Positions 9,518 through 19,398 of a DNA stretch of 64,000 nucleotides are shown in pieces. Each line of letters begins with the position of its first letter. Within the stretch, counting starts at the first letter, position 1. The notes beneath the pieces are model-generated. The model saw only the letters and a list, made by a program, of their open reading frames with translations, was not told the DNA's origin and made no database searches. A program made the position numbers and the translations under genes. The DNA is from Sphingobacteriales bacterium (GTDB lineage: Bacteria; Bacteroidota; Bacteroidia; UKL13-3), in contig JAJTEN010000007.1 of the NCBI GenBank assembly GCA_021298155.1, positions 54,932 through 118,931 on the forward strand, given 5' to 3'.

Positions 9518-10587
9518 AACCAATAAGCTATCAAGTTTATAAAAGGACTTTACAATTTTCATTTGATGCAAAAACAAGCAGAGGCTCACTTCAAACACAT
9601 GATGCCTATATTCTGAAAGGAAGTACAATAAATGGTTTAATTGGATGGGGAGAAGCTTCCCCATTAAAGGGTTTAAGTATAGATGCCGAACCCAACTTCG
9701 AATCAAAATTAATAGATATAGTTAATCAACTTAACCAGGGAACAGACCCAAGGGAACTAGATCTAGAAAAGTTACCCGCTATTCAATTTGCAATTGAAAC
9801 ACTGAAAAGTGATATCGCAAATGGCGGAAAAATGGAATTATTTGCTAGCCCATTTTTGAATGGAAAACCCATATACATGAATGGCCTAGTTTGGATGAAT
9901 ACCCCTGAAAATATGCTGCAGGAAGCCATTAAAAAAGTTGAAGCAGGATACGATTGTATTAAATTTAAAATTGGCGCCTATCAACATGATGAAGAATGCA
10001 AGATGTTGGAACAATTTAGAAAACTTTTTGATGCCAATAAAGTAGAAATAAGACTAGATGCCAACGGCGCTTTTGCTGCAGATGAAGCGGTCATCAAATT
10101 GAAAGACTTAAACCAATTCACCATCCATTCTATTGAACAACCAATTGCACCAAAACAGATTGAAGCAATGCAGGAAATTTGTGCAAAGTCTCCTATACCT
10201 GTTGCCCTAGATGAAGAACTCATTGGTTTAAATCCACTTACCGATGGCAAAAAAATTTTACCCAAAATAGGTGCCAAATACCTTATTCTAAAACCAACAC
10301 TATTGGGTGGCTTATCTGCAACAGAGGCATGGATCGCAAAAGCAAATGAATACAATATGCACTGGTGGACTACCTCTGCATTAGAATCAAACATTGGTTT
10401 AAATGCCATTGCTCAGTTTACTGCTACTAAAAACAATAAGTTACCGCAAGGATTAGGTACAGGTGCTTTGTATCTTAATAATTTTGATACACCATTATTG
10501 GCAGAAAAAGGATTCTTACATTATATTGCAGCAAAGAAATGGGCATTTCCCAATGCGTCTGAGGAGTTGATTCTTAATCTTTCATGA
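9514..10587 (+). CDS. menC: o-Succinylbenzoate synthase (enolase superfamily)
   Basis: Dehydrates SHCHC to o-succinylbenzoate in menaquinone synthesis. The start at 9514 overlaps the menA stop. The 357-residue protein has an N-terminal capping domain and a TIM barrel with the superfamily signature: general bases in KFKIG and ILKPTLLGG, and metal ligands in RLDANGAF, SIEQPI and ALDEELIG. The ESNIGLNAIAQ segment is typical of the Bacteroidota OSBS group. A dipeptide epimerase is the main alternative, but adjacency to menA strongly favours MenC. The stop overlaps the following kinase start as ATGA. Confidence 0.92.
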   Translation: MKPISYQVYKRTLQFSFDAKTSRGSLQTHDAYILKGSTINGLIGWGEASPLKGLSIDAEPNFESKLIDIVNQLNQGTDPRELDLEKLPAIQFAIETLKSDIANGGKMELFASPFLNGKPIYMNGLVWMNTPENMLQEAIKKVEAGYDCIKFKIGAYQHDEECKMLEQFRKLFDANKVEIRLDANGAFAADEAVIKLKDLNQFTIHSIEQPIAPKQIEAMQEICAKSPIPVALDEELIGLNPLTDGKKILPKIGAKYLILKPTLLGGLSATEAWIAKANEYNMHWWTTSALESNIGLNAIAQFTATKNNKLPQGLGTGALYLNNFDTPLLAEKGFLHYIAAKKWAFPNASEELILNLS

Positions 10588-13112
10588 ACAAAAAAAAGGA
10601 AATAATTAAATGGGTATTGATTATAGACACAGCAATTAGTCTATTTTTACTCGTTGTGGGTGTGTTCATGGGCATTTCTTGGCTTAATGTGTTGTGTTTA
10701 ATTCCTGTATTCATTAATGGTTATATTATACAAGTTTTCGGAAATTTTGGTAAAGAAGCTACTGCTGAAATCGCATTAACTCAAGCCAATAATAATGCCT
10801 TCATAGAAAACACCAATGACGCGGTTTGGATGGTAAACGAGCATTTACAGTTGGTTTCATTCAATGTGAATTTTGCTAATATGTTTAAATCAATTTGGCA
10901 AAAAGAAGCTATCATGGGAATGAATATACTTAATGCCAATGAACAAATAACTATAAATGACCAATGGAATGCTTGGTACAAAAAAGCCTTAAGTGGTGAA
11001 TCATTTAATACCGAAACAGCTTACGATACAGAGGGAGGGTGTATTAAAATTGAATTGTTTTTTACTCCGATTTTTAAGGATAAAACCGTTAATGGAGTAA
11101 TTATTAAATCAACTGATATTTCGCTCAGAAAAGAAGCAGAGTTAGCACAACTACAACAAAGTGAATTTTTAAACAAACTAATTGCGCATTTACCAATAGG
11201 CGTTTTTGTAAAACAGGTAAAAAACGGACTCACCTATACCTTATGGAATAAAGAATTAGAAAATTTATTTAACTTAAAAGAAGAGGAAGTAATTGGGAAA
11301 ACAGATGAAGAAGTATTCAAAAATGCGGGTGAAATTTTACATTACTTAGCTACCGACCAGCTTATTCTGAGAGATAAAGAACCAATTTTAATTCAAAAAC
11401 TATGCATACAAGCAGAGGGTAAACAAATTTTTGCTCGAACCATTAAAATCCCACTTCTTGATGCAAACGGCGAAGTAGAATCCATTTTTGGTATTCTAGA
11501 AAACATAACCGATTCGGTTAATGCGCAAGAGGAACTTGCTGTGGCAGAAAAAAGATGGAATTATGCCCTTTCTGGAAGTCGAGATGCTGTTTGGGATGTA
11601 GACTTGGTTAATAATGAAACCTTTTTTAGTCCGGTTTTTAGTGAAATGCTCGGATATAAAGCATACCAACAATTGGAAGAATCGTGGGAAGATCTGGTTC
11701 ACCCAGAAGATTTACCCAAGGCTTGGAATCTCTTTGTAGATCATTTAGAAGGGCTCTCCCATTTTTACGAGTGTGAATATCGATTGCGTAAAATGGATGG
11801 AAGCTATTTTTGGGTTTTAGATAGAGGTAAAGTTGCAGAAACAGATGCAGAAGGCAATCCTACGCGCGTAATTGGTACGTTTAGCAACATAGATTATAGA
11901 AAAAGACTTGAGGAGGAATACAAACATGCCTTGCAAAAAGCAGAGGAGGCCTCTCATGCAAAAAGCTTATTCTTATCTACCATGAGTCATGAGATAAGAA
12001 CACCACTAAATGGTGTTATTGGTTTTATCAATTTATTGTTGATGGATCAACCAAATCCGAAACAAATAGAAAATTTAAATGCCCTCAAATATTCTGCAGA
12101 TAACCTGCTTTATATGCTCAATGACATCTTAGACTTTAGTAAGATAGACGCAGGCAAAATGGATCTAGAAGTACGTCCATTTAACCTAATAGAAATACTT
12201 CAGAATACCACTAAATCCTTTTTAAATTCAGCCAAAGAAAAAGGTTTGTCTCTGCAATTAATGGCTAGTAAAGATATACCAGCATTTTTATTGGGGGATT
12301 CAGTGCGAATCAGTCAGATAATTAATAATTTACTTTCTAATGGAATTAAGTTTACTGAAAAAGGTGAAGTAGGTTTAATGGCAAAATTTATTGAATCAAA
12401 AAACAATATAGCAAGTATCTCATTTGAAGTTTGGGATACCGGAATTGGGATTGAACAGGAATATCTACCTCAACTTTTCGAGCATTTTACGCAGGCATAT
12501 ACAGATACAACTAGAAAATATGGTGGTACTGGTTTAGGATTAGCCATTTGCAAAAAACTAGTGGATATCATGGGCGGAAATTTAATTGTTGAAAGTGATA
12601 AGGGTAAAGGCACAAAATTTAATTTTACCTTAAAACTTGCCATTGCAAATACCAATACCGAGGAAATTAAAAGTGCTAGATTACCAGAAAATATTGATTT
12701 TTCAGGATTAAATGTATTGCTAGTAGAAGACAATCAAGTAAATGTTATGGTTGCCAAACAACTACTCAATAGATGGAATATTCAGGTTGATGCAGCAGTG
12801 AATGGAAAAGATGCCTTAGTGTGGGTAAAGCGGAAAAAATATGACCTTATTTTGATGGATCTACAAATGCCAGAAATGGATGGCTTTGAATCTGCTTCTA
12901 TTATGCGCAAAGCGGGAATATCTACTCCAATTTTTGCCATTTCTGCTAATGTTAATTCCGATGCGCGCGAAAATGTAATTGCATCGGGTATGAATGACTA
13001 TATAAGTAAACCATTTAAACCTTCAGAACTCTCTGAAAAAATTAATAGTATCTACCAGCAAAAGAAGGCAAAGAAAATCAAGGATGATTCTCCCAAAAAC
13101 ACCTTGTTTTAG
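10584..13112 (+). CDS. Hybrid PAS sensor histidine kinase with receiver domain
   Basis: An 842-residue membrane sensor. Two hydrophobic segments lie at about residues 8-52 with almost no periplasmic loop, so sensing is probably cytoplasmic or within the membrane. Three PAS units follow (about 62-175, 185-310, 315-440). The HisKA helix has His469 in MSHEIRTPLNG; the ATPase domain shows N-, G1- and G2-boxes (NNLLSNGIKF, DTGIGI, GGTGLGLAI). The receiver (about 710-825) has its phosphoacceptor Asp759 in ILMDLQMPEMDG. No Hpt or output domain is present, so a separate phosphotransfer protein is needed. Its start overlaps the menC stop by four bases, tying its expression to menaquinone genes. Confidence 0.92.
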   Translation: MNKKKEIIKWVLIIDTAISLFLLVVGVFMGISWLNVLCLIPVFINGYIIQVFGNFGKEATAEIALTQANNNAFIENTNDAVWMVNEHLQLVSFNVNFANMFKSIWQKEAIMGMNILNANEQITINDQWNAWYKKALSGESFNTETAYDTEGGCIKIELFFTPIFKDKTVNGVIIKSTDISLRKEAELAQLQQSEFLNKLIAHLPIGVFVKQVKNGLTYTLWNKELENLFNLKEEEVIGKTDEEVFKNAGEILHYLATDQLILRDKEPILIQKLCIQAEGKQIFARTIKIPLLDANGEVESIFGILENITDSVNAQEELAVAEKRWNYALSGSRDAVWDVDLVNNETFFSPVFSEMLGYKAYQQLEESWEDLVHPEDLPKAWNLFVDHLEGLSHFYECEYRLRKMDGSYFWVLDRGKVAETDAEGNPTRVIGTFSNIDYRKRLEEEYKHALQKAEEASHAKSLFLSTMSHEIRTPLNGVIGFINLLLMDQPNPKQIENLNALKYSADNLLYMLNDILDFSKIDAGKMDLEVRPFNLIEILQNTTKSFLNSAKEKGLSLQLMASKDIPAFLLGDSVRISQIINNLLSNGIKFTEKGEVGLMAKFIESKNNIASISFEVWDTGIGIEQEYLPQLFEHFTQAYTDTTRKYGGTGLGLAICKKLVDIMGGNLIVESDKGKGTKFNFTLKLAIANTNTEEIKSARLPENIDFSGLNVLLVEDNQVNVMVAKQLLNRWNIQVDAAVNGKDALVWVKRKKYDLILMDLQMPEMDGFESASIMRKAGISTPIFAISANVNSDARENVIASGMNDYISKPFKPSELSEKINSIYQQKKAKKIKDDSPKNTLF

Positions 13113-13114
13113 CA

Positions 13115-13480
13115 CTAATACAATATCTTTACAATGATATAGCAACTGAGGGATCCAATCGCATCAGCTACCATATCAGCATAATCATAGCTGCGGTTTA
13201 TAAAAACGGCGTATTGTAAAAATTCTATAAAAACGCCGTAAGCTATTCCAATTGCAACAGCAACATGCACATGAATCCAATCTAAGTTAGCACGACCCTT
13301 TTGATGCGCATAAATAAGCAGAAAGGATTGCATACCAAATAGCATAAAATGGGCTAGTTTATCTATGCCAATAAGCGTAAAGGTTAGTTTGGGTAAACTT
13401 TGACCATTGATACCGCAAGCCACCAATGAAATAAGTGCCCACAAAAGTGCTAAATAGTACTTTTTAAAAAACAATAGCAT
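13115..13480 (-). CDS. VanZ-like membrane protein
   Basis: A 121-residue protein with about four membrane helices and the VanZ-family pattern DKLAHFMLFGMQSFLL followed by IAYGVFIEFLQYAV and a Tyr-Asp-containing last loop (RSYDYADMVADAIG). VanZ is named for low-level teicoplanin resistance, but most relatives have no proven role. It follows pgk by 11 bases on the same strand and probably shares its transcript. It ends 2 bases from the convergent kinase gene, with no terminator visible between them. Confidence 0.8.
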   Translation of the reverse strand: MLLFFKKYYLALLWALISLVACGINGQSLPKLTFTLIGIDKLAHFMLFGMQSFLLIYAHQKGRANLDWIHVHVAVAIGIAYGVFIEFLQYAVFINRSYDYADMVADAIGSLSCYIIVKILY

Positions 13481-13491
13481 CAGACTATTAC

Positions 13492-14706
13492 CTATTGGTT
13501 AATAGCTGCTATTCCAGGCAATTCTTTGCCTTCAAAATATTCTAATAAAGCGCCACCACCTGTGCTCACGTAACTCACCTGATCCTCAAAGCCAAACTTA
13601 GCCACAGCAGCAGCACTATCGCCTCCACCAATTAAACTAAATGCACCCATCTGAGTAGCTTTGGCTACTGCAATTGCAGCTGTTTTGGTTCCGTTCTCAA
13701 AATTACTCATTTCAAAAACGCCCATTGGTCCGTTCCACAAAATAGTGTTTGATGCTTCTATAACCGATGCAAATTTTGTGGCGGCTTTCGGACCAATATC
13801 TAGGCCCATCCAACCCTTTTCAATATGTTTATTATCACATGGCTTACAATTTGCCTCATTGCTAAAAGCATCGGCTACAATTGAATCTTCTGGTAACAAT
13901 AATTGAACACCTCTATCTTTTGCCTTTTGTATTAATTGTAAACATAAATCTAATCGATCATCTTCACATAAACTTGAACCAATCTCAAATCCTTGCGCCT
14001 TTAGAAAGGTATAAGCCATTCCACCTCCAATAATTAAATTATCAACCTTTTCTATTAAGTTTTCTAAAATTAATAATTTATCTGAAACCTTAGCACCTCC
14101 TGTAATCGCTGTAAACGGGCGCTCAGCGTGTTTAATTACTTTTTCTGCATTGGCAACTTCTTTGGCCATCACATAACCAAAACACTTTGCATCTGGGAAA
14201 AACTGAGCTATAATAGCTGTTGAAGCATGCGCTCTGTGCGCAGTTCCAAAAGCATCATTTACATATACATCCCCTAATTTAGCTAATTTCTCTGCGAAAG
14301 CTAAATCTCCCTTTTCTTCTTCTTTGTAATATCTTAAATTCTCTAACAATAATACTTCGCCAGATTGCAATTCTGAAGCTAATCGGTAGGCATCTTCTCC
14401 AACACAATCATTAGCAAATTTTACTTCAACACCCAATAATCTACTTACCGTTGATAGGGTATTTTTTAAGGTGTGTTTTTCAAAATCAACTGTTCCATCT
14501 TCTTTTAATTTTTTTAAAGGTCTACCTAAATGACTCATTAAAATGCACGACCCACCATCATTCAATATTTTTTGTAAGGTTGGCACGGTAGCGCGTATAC
14601 GTGCATCATCAGTTACTGCTAACGTTTTTTTATCTAAGGGCACATTAAAATCTACACGCACTAAGGCTTTTTTACCTTTAAAATCTATAGAATCAACTGT
14701 TTTCAT
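13492..14706 (-). CDS. pgk: Phosphoglycerate kinase
   Basis: Transfers phosphate between 1,3-bisphosphoglycerate and ADP in glycolysis. The 404-residue length is normal. Motifs run in order: [16 protein letters not shown] (substrate site), [41 protein letters not shown] (nucleotide site), and [13 protein letters not shown] with [14 protein letters not shown] at the C-terminus. The start is unambiguous because it is followed directly by the conserved N-terminal strand. It has its own promoter candidate and probably drives the downstream vanZ-like gene. Confidence 0.97.
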   Translation of the reverse strand: MKTVDSIDFKGKKALVRVDFNVPLDKKTLAVTDDARIRATVPTLQKILNDGGSCILMSHLGRPLKKLKEDGTVDFEKHTLKNTLSTVSRLLGVEVKFANDCVGEDAYRLASELQSGEVLLLENLRYYKEEEKGDLAFAEKLAKLGDVYVNDAFGTAHRAHASTAIIAQFFPDAKCFGYVMAKEVANAEKVIKHAERPFTAITGGAKVSDKLLILENLIEKVDNLIIGGGMAYTFLKAQGFEIGSSLCEDDRLDLCLQLIQKAKDRGVQLLLPEDSIVADAFSNEANCKPCDNKHIEKGWMGLDIGPKAATKFASVIEASNTILWNGPMGVFEMSNFENGTKTAAIAVAKATQMGAFSLIGGGDSAAAVAKFGFEDQVSYVSTGGGALLEYFEGKELPGIAAINQ

Positions 14707-14722
14707 AATGTAAAATTTGCTG

Positions 14723-14730
14723 CAAAAATA
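14723..14730 (-). promoter_or_regulatory. -7 promoter box for pgk
   Basis: Minus-strand TATTTTTG matches TAnnTTTG and lies 17 bases upstream of the pgk start. No TTG stands at the usual 18-19 base distance (the nearest is 13 bases away), so only the -7 element is supported. Confidence 0.4.
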
Positions 14731-14778
14731 GCGGTTTTTTCTCCAATTTGATACTATTTTCTTATCGGTATTTTCAAA

Positions 14779-17700
14779 TTAAGAGGCATTTGTAATATTA
14801 ATTTTTGAATAACCATTGCCGCTCGGCACAACTTCAATGTGGGTAGCAATGCGTTCCTTTAGCTCAGACAGATGTGAAATTACACCTATTATTTTCCCTT
14901 CACTTTGTAGGTTCGCCAAGGCATTTAAGGCCACATCTAAATAATCAGAATCTAAAGTTCCAAAACCTTCGTCAATAAACATAGTGTCTATGCGCATATT
15001 TTTACTCGCCATATTTGCCAATCCCAACGCAAGCGATAATGAAACAATAAATTTCTCTCCCCCCGACAGATTTTGAGCAGTTCGTATCTCACTATCTTGA
15101 TACTTATCTATAACAGATAATTCAAATGGATTAGCCATATCACCACTGCGGTGTAACAAATACCGATCCGACATTTTTTGCAATTGCTTATTGGCAATAG
15201 CTATTAAATGTTCAAAGGTTAATGCCTGAGCAAAATTGCGGTATTTTTTGCCATCGCTTGATCCAATTAACTCGTTTAAGCTTGCCCATTTATGCCAAAT
15301 TGCTTCTTGTTTTTCTCGATTTTTTAATTGCTGTACACTACTTTTTACATGTACTTCATTTACCTCTAAAATTTGTTTTAGCGCCCCTATTTTCTGCGAA
15401 TAAGTATCAAGTAATTCTCTACATGAAAGGGCTTCATTTTGCAATAATTCCAATGATTTATCTGAAGGCTGCATGGCTTGCAAGGTTTGCAATGCAATTT
15501 CCTTTTCAGCCAATATTGCTTTATTTCTTTCCAACTCAGTATGAGCCTCAAGTGTTACTTTTTCAGCATACAATTTTTCCGTTTCACATTGCGCTATGCG
15601 ATTTTTAATTTTTTCTTCCGCTTCATCTACTAAAGTCTCACCAAAAATATCTTTACGCGCTGCCCATAATTCTTGCAGCGCTAAATTAACTTTATCCAAA
15701 CCCAATTGCTTCTCTTTAATAAGAGTGGCTAAATGTGACAATTCTTTTGTCTCAATAGCTATTTTTTGCTCCAATGAAGCAGAGGTGGTTACTAAATTTT
15801 CTAGTCGACTAACATTGGCATTCCAATTAGCTAAACAGGTTTTTAATTCCTCAATATTAGCAACCCCAAAAACATTCAACTTTTCTATAAAAATAACCCT
15901 TGCACCTTCATATTTATCATGCAAAGCTTGGAAGGCATTCTTGCTTTCTTGCCATTGTTGCGCTGCTAATTTATAATCGGTTTCAATTGTATTTTTTTGC
16001 TTATTAACTACATCAAATTCTTGTTGCAAATGCACCAATTCAGTATCACGTATCTGCACCAATTGCTGCTCACAATCTGTAGCCTTTTTCAACATGTCGG
16101 TAAGCACTTTCCCTTCTTGCCGCTTTTCATCTAAAATAGCCTGAAGTGCTTCCATACGTTGAGGTCCCACTGGCAATAAAAAATTAGCTTGACCTTTGTT
16201 AATTTCACTTAAAAGCATCTCATGCTTAAGCATAGTCTCTTCATAAACCAACTCCTCCTTGGCTTTATTTTGTATGGCGTGCTCTCTGTCTGATCCAATT
16301 TTTGCAAGTTGTTTTTCTGCTTGTTGCACCGAAAGCACATGCGATTGCAATTGCCTTTTTAATACTGCCAATTCTTTTTCCTTTTCTCCTAATTGAGGCA
16401 AATTTCCTTTGGCAAAAGGATGCTCCAATGAACCGCATAAAGGACATTCAAGACCATCTATTAAATGCAGTCGATGTGCTTCTAAACTTTGAATGGTTTT
16501 AGTAAGTACAATATTTTCATCTAGCAAATTAATTTGCACTTCCAAAGCAGCTAAAGCACTTTTGTTCGCCTCAATTTCTTTAAGCAATGCTGTATTTTGC
16601 TCCTCATAAACATTCAATTTATTTCCCCATTCAACGATAGCTAAGTTCAAATTAGCCATAGCCAATTCGAGGTCTTGCAAAGTTTTTAATTGGTGTCCAA
16701 ACGCAAATAATTCTTCCTTCTTAGTTTGCAAAGAATGTACATCTGATCCATTTAATAAGACAGCCAATTGATCTTTTTTAGCGCGCAATGCGTCCGTTTT
16801 CCCAACTAAAGCCTGCTCAGTCTCTGCAACTAGTTTCGTAGCAAGTTCTAGCGATACTTTTTTTGCTTCACTATGTTTTTGTAAGTCGGCATTTTTTATA
16901 CCTAAGGCATTTAAATCAAATAAGAAAGTTTGCAAACTTGTATATTCTGCTTCTAAGGCTGCGTATTGCCCCACAAGCAATTCGTAGTTGCGATTTTTGT
17001 TTGCCCATTCTTGTTTTTCTTGCAATAAATTAGCTACTTCAAGTAAGGCATCTTGATCTTTTTCTTTCGTCTTTGTTAGTTCTGCAATCTTTTTATTATG
17101 CTGTTCAATTTCTTCATGAATAGGCTGTAACTGCTTATTTTTTTCTGAAATTTTTGTATCAATTTCACGTACCCTTTTAAATAATGGCGCTTGCTTTTCT
17201 TGGAATTGCTTAGCCTCATGATAAGCCCGTTCAGCATTATCACTAGCCATCTTGGCCATACTAGCCTGTTCGGCTAATTGAGGCATCAGCAGCGAAATGG
17301 CTGCCATTTGATTGTTTAGTTGTGAAACATCTTGCAAATGTTTTATTGCTGATTCTACTTGTAGCAATTGTTTATTTACACCCTTTTTATTTTCTTCTAA
17401 TAGCGAAATTTCTTGCTTATGTAGTTCAACTTCTTGCTCACTCAGCAATTTGTGTGAAGAAAGAACCAACTGTATTTTATCTAATTTTTCCTTCTCCGTT
17501 TTGGTTCTCTCAAAAACTTTTTTAGATATTTCTGCATAAATTTCTGTGCCTGTAATTTGTTCAAGTAGCTCCCCTTTTTCATTTTGTTTGGCCTGCAAAA
17601 AAGCGGCAAAACTCCCCTGAGCCAACATAATAACTTTTGTAAATTGCTCAAAGCTCAGACCTATAATCTCAACAATTTTCTGATCGCAAGTACGCACTTG

Positions 17701-18066
17701 ATCAGCTATTATAGTATCTGTAGCATCTGCAATACTTCTGTTCACCGGTTTTAAGGTTCCGGTGCGTGTTCGCTCTTGCTTCCAAGCCGATTTCCAAATT
17801 TTTCCAGTTACTTCAAAAATAATTTCGGCATAACAATCTTTTTCACCTCGCGTAATTACTGCGTTATCGCTCCCAGTAATTTCAACGCGCGGAGTTTTTC
17901 CATACAAAGCCAGTGTAATGGCATCTAAAATAGAACTTTTACCCGCACCCGTTTTACCTGTTATAGCAAATAATCCCTCTTGCGTAAATACAGGATTGGT
18001 GAAATCTATTTCATTTTCGCCAGCTAATGAATTTATATTTTTGAACCGAAGGGATATAATCTTCAT
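14779..18066 (-). CDS. sbcC: Exonuclease subunit SbcC (Rad50-like)
   Basis: ATPase and coiled-coil arm of the SbcCD nuclease that opens DNA hairpins and processes ends. The 1095-residue protein has a Walker A at residues 37-44 (GKTGAGKS), long charged coiled coils, a zinc hook at residues 541-544 (CPLC) at the arm tip, the ABC signature NLSGGEKF near the C-terminus, and a Walker B with catalytic glutamate (MFIDEGFG). All elements needed for an active Rad50-type ATPase are present. It starts 6 bases after the sbcD stop. Confidence 0.95.
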   Translation of the reverse strand: MKIISLRFKNINSLAGENEIDFTNPVFTQEGLFAITGKTGAGKSSILDAITLALYGKTPRVEITGSDNAVITRGEKDCYAEIIFEVTGKIWKSAWKQERTRTGTLKPVNRSIADATDTIIADQVRTCDQKIVEIIGLSFEQFTKVIMLAQGSFAAFLQAKQNEKGELLEQITGTEIYAEISKKVFERTKTEKEKLDKIQLVLSSHKLLSEQEVELHKQEISLLEENKKGVNKQLLQVESAIKHLQDVSQLNNQMAAISLLMPQLAEQASMAKMASDNAERAYHEAKQFQEKQAPLFKRVREIDTKISEKNKQLQPIHEEIEQHNKKIAELTKTKEKDQDALLEVANLLQEKQEWANKNRNYELLVGQYAALEAEYTSLQTFLFDLNALGIKNADLQKHSEAKKVSLELATKLVAETEQALVGKTDALRAKKDQLAVLLNGSDVHSLQTKKEELFAFGHQLKTLQDLELAMANLNLAIVEWGNKLNVYEEQNTALLKEIEANKSALAALEVQINLLDENIVLTKTIQSLEAHRLHLIDGLECPLCGSLEHPFAKGNLPQLGEKEKELAVLKRQLQSHVLSVQQAEKQLAKIGSDREHAIQNKAKEELVYEETMLKHEMLLSEINKGQANFLLPVGPQRMEALQAILDEKRQEGKVLTDMLKKATDCEQQLVQIRDTELVHLQQEFDVVNKQKNTIETDYKLAAQQWQESKNAFQALHDKYEGARVIFIEKLNVFGVANIEELKTCLANWNANVSRLENLVTTSASLEQKIAIETKELSHLATLIKEKQLGLDKVNLALQELWAARKDIFGETLVDEAEEKIKNRIAQCETEKLYAEKVTLEAHTELERNKAILAEKEIALQTLQAMQPSDKSLELLQNEALSCRELLDTYSQKIGALKQILEVNEVHVKSSVQQLKNREKQEAIWHKWASLNELIGSSDGKKYRNFAQALTFEHLIAIANKQLQKMSDRYLLHRSGDMANPFELSVIDKYQDSEIRTAQNLSGGEKFIVSLSLALGLANMASKNMRIDTMFIDEGFGTLDSDYLDVALNALANLQSEGKIIGVISHLSELKERIATHIEVVPSGNGYSKINITNAS

Positions 18067-18072
18067 ACAACT

Positions 18073-19284
18073 TTACTCCCCTATTTTTAATTCGGAAACA
18101 ATCTCCTGATAGGTTTCTTTAAGTAAATCTATTTGCTCATCCGAAAATGCTTCTTTGTGTAGTAATTTTTCAAATACCTCAAACTCGTTAAGCTCATCCA
18201 ATGAATCGGCGTCTTCATAAGCGAACAATAGCTCAGTTAATCCCCTTTTATTTTGCAATTTTAATACCTCTATCAGACTATCCTTTGTTTGCTCAGCTAT
18301 CCAAACAGATAGGTTAGGAAAAAGTAAATCGCTTTTATAGTTAATTTCTACCCAAACAGATTCATTGCTTTCTTTAAGTTGGTTCAGCCTATGTTCAATG
18401 TATGCTTTATCACCTACAATAGTCTCTAGTTTTTGAAAAACAGGTATGGGTATCGTGTGAATCTGTTTGGTTATCGTGAAATCTATCAAATAAACGCATT
18501 TGGTTTGTGTTGCTTCACCAAATCCCATAGGAATGGGCGAGCCACAATACCTAATATGGTCTTGAATACAAGAAGCAATATGATAATGTCCTAATGCTAC
18601 ATAATCAAATTGCGCATGAAAAATATCGCTCCCAATGGCTTCAATATTTCCAATATATGCTTCTCTCACCCCATCATCTTCGTTTCGTTTTCCGCCCATA
18701 ACAGATAAATGACCTGTGGCTATAATCGGAATATTTATGCCCAATTCAGCTCTTTTGGCTACTGCCAATTGCCCAATTTCTGTATAGTGTTTTTTAATAT
18801 TTTCATTAATTCTTTTGGATCGGTCTGAATAACTTTCTCCCTCTGCAAACCTGCTAATATCACGTTCTCTCAAAAATGGAACACCACAAATAATCAATTC
18901 AGGTTCATTCTCTTTATTTTTTATTAGGATAAGTTCATCCGCAATATTTTCTGTGGCACAACCTACTACGCTTATATTTAAGGAGGCTAATATGTGTTTG
19001 GGCGCATTTAAAAAACTAGGTGAATCATGATTTCCACCTACTATAATAATGTTTCTACAACAAGTACTTTTTACTTTTACCAAAAAATCATAATACAATT
19101 TTTGCGATATACTACTAGGTGAAGCCGTATCAAACACATCACCCGCAATTAGCAATACGTCAACACCATGCAGCTCTATAGTATCAACCAACCAATCTAA
19201 AAAAGCCTTATGTTCTAAAACCCGCTCTTTCTTAGCGTAGAGCGTTCTTCCCAAATGCCAATCAGAGGTATGTAATATTTTCAT
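18073..19284 (-). CDS. sbcD: Exonuclease subunit SbcD (Mre11-like)
   Basis: Metal-dependent nuclease partner of SbcC. The 403-residue protein shows the five phosphodiesterase motifs: TSDWHLGR (residues 6-13), AGDVFDTA, GGNHDSP, ATGHLSV and ALGHYH. The region after about residue 280 forms the capping and SbcC-binding part. It is the first gene of an sbcD-sbcC operon. The gene begins downstream of the ftsH terminator, so the pair has its own promoter in the roughly 70 bases between, where no clear consensus box was found. Confidence 0.95.
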   Translation of the reverse strand: MKILHTSDWHLGRTLYAKKERVLEHKAFLDWLVDTIELHGVDVLLIAGDVFDTASPSSISQKLYYDFLVKVKSTCCRNIIIVGGNHDSPSFLNAPKHILASLNISVVGCATENIADELILIKNKENEPELIICGVPFLRERDISRFAEGESYSDRSKRINENIKKHYTEIGQLAVAKRAELGINIPIIATGHLSVMGGKRNEDDGVREAYIGNIEAIGSDIFHAQFDYVALGHYHIASCIQDHIRYCGSPIPMGFGEATQTKCVYLIDFTITKQIHTIPIPVFQKLETIVGDKAYIEHRLNQLKESNESVWVEINYKSDLLFPNLSVWIAEQTKDSLIEVLKLQNKRGLTELLFAYEDADSLDELNEFEVFEKLLHKEAFSDEQIDLLKETYQEIVSELKIGE

Positions 19285-19351
19285 TTTTCAGTATGCTTAA
19301 TCTCATGGAGCACATGATACTATGCACCTTTGATTGCCTTGCAAAATAGGC

Positions 19352-19391
19352 TAAAAAAATAAAAAAGCCCCCACATTTCTGTGGAGGCTTT
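19352..19391 (-). terminator. Rho-independent terminator of ftsH
   Basis: Twelve-base arms 19364-19375 and 19380-19391 (one internal C-A mismatch) close a TTTC loop. On the minus strand the hairpin GC core is followed by GGCTTTTTTATTTTTTT, a classic U tract. It lies 8 bases past the ftsH stop. Confidence 0.9.
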
Positions 19392-19398
19392 CAATGAA

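Noticed and set aside
14779..18066. Long open frames on the plus strand across the sbcC gene
   Set aside because: They lie opposite a clear 1095-residue SbcC, lack family motifs, and arise from the codon bias of the real gene.
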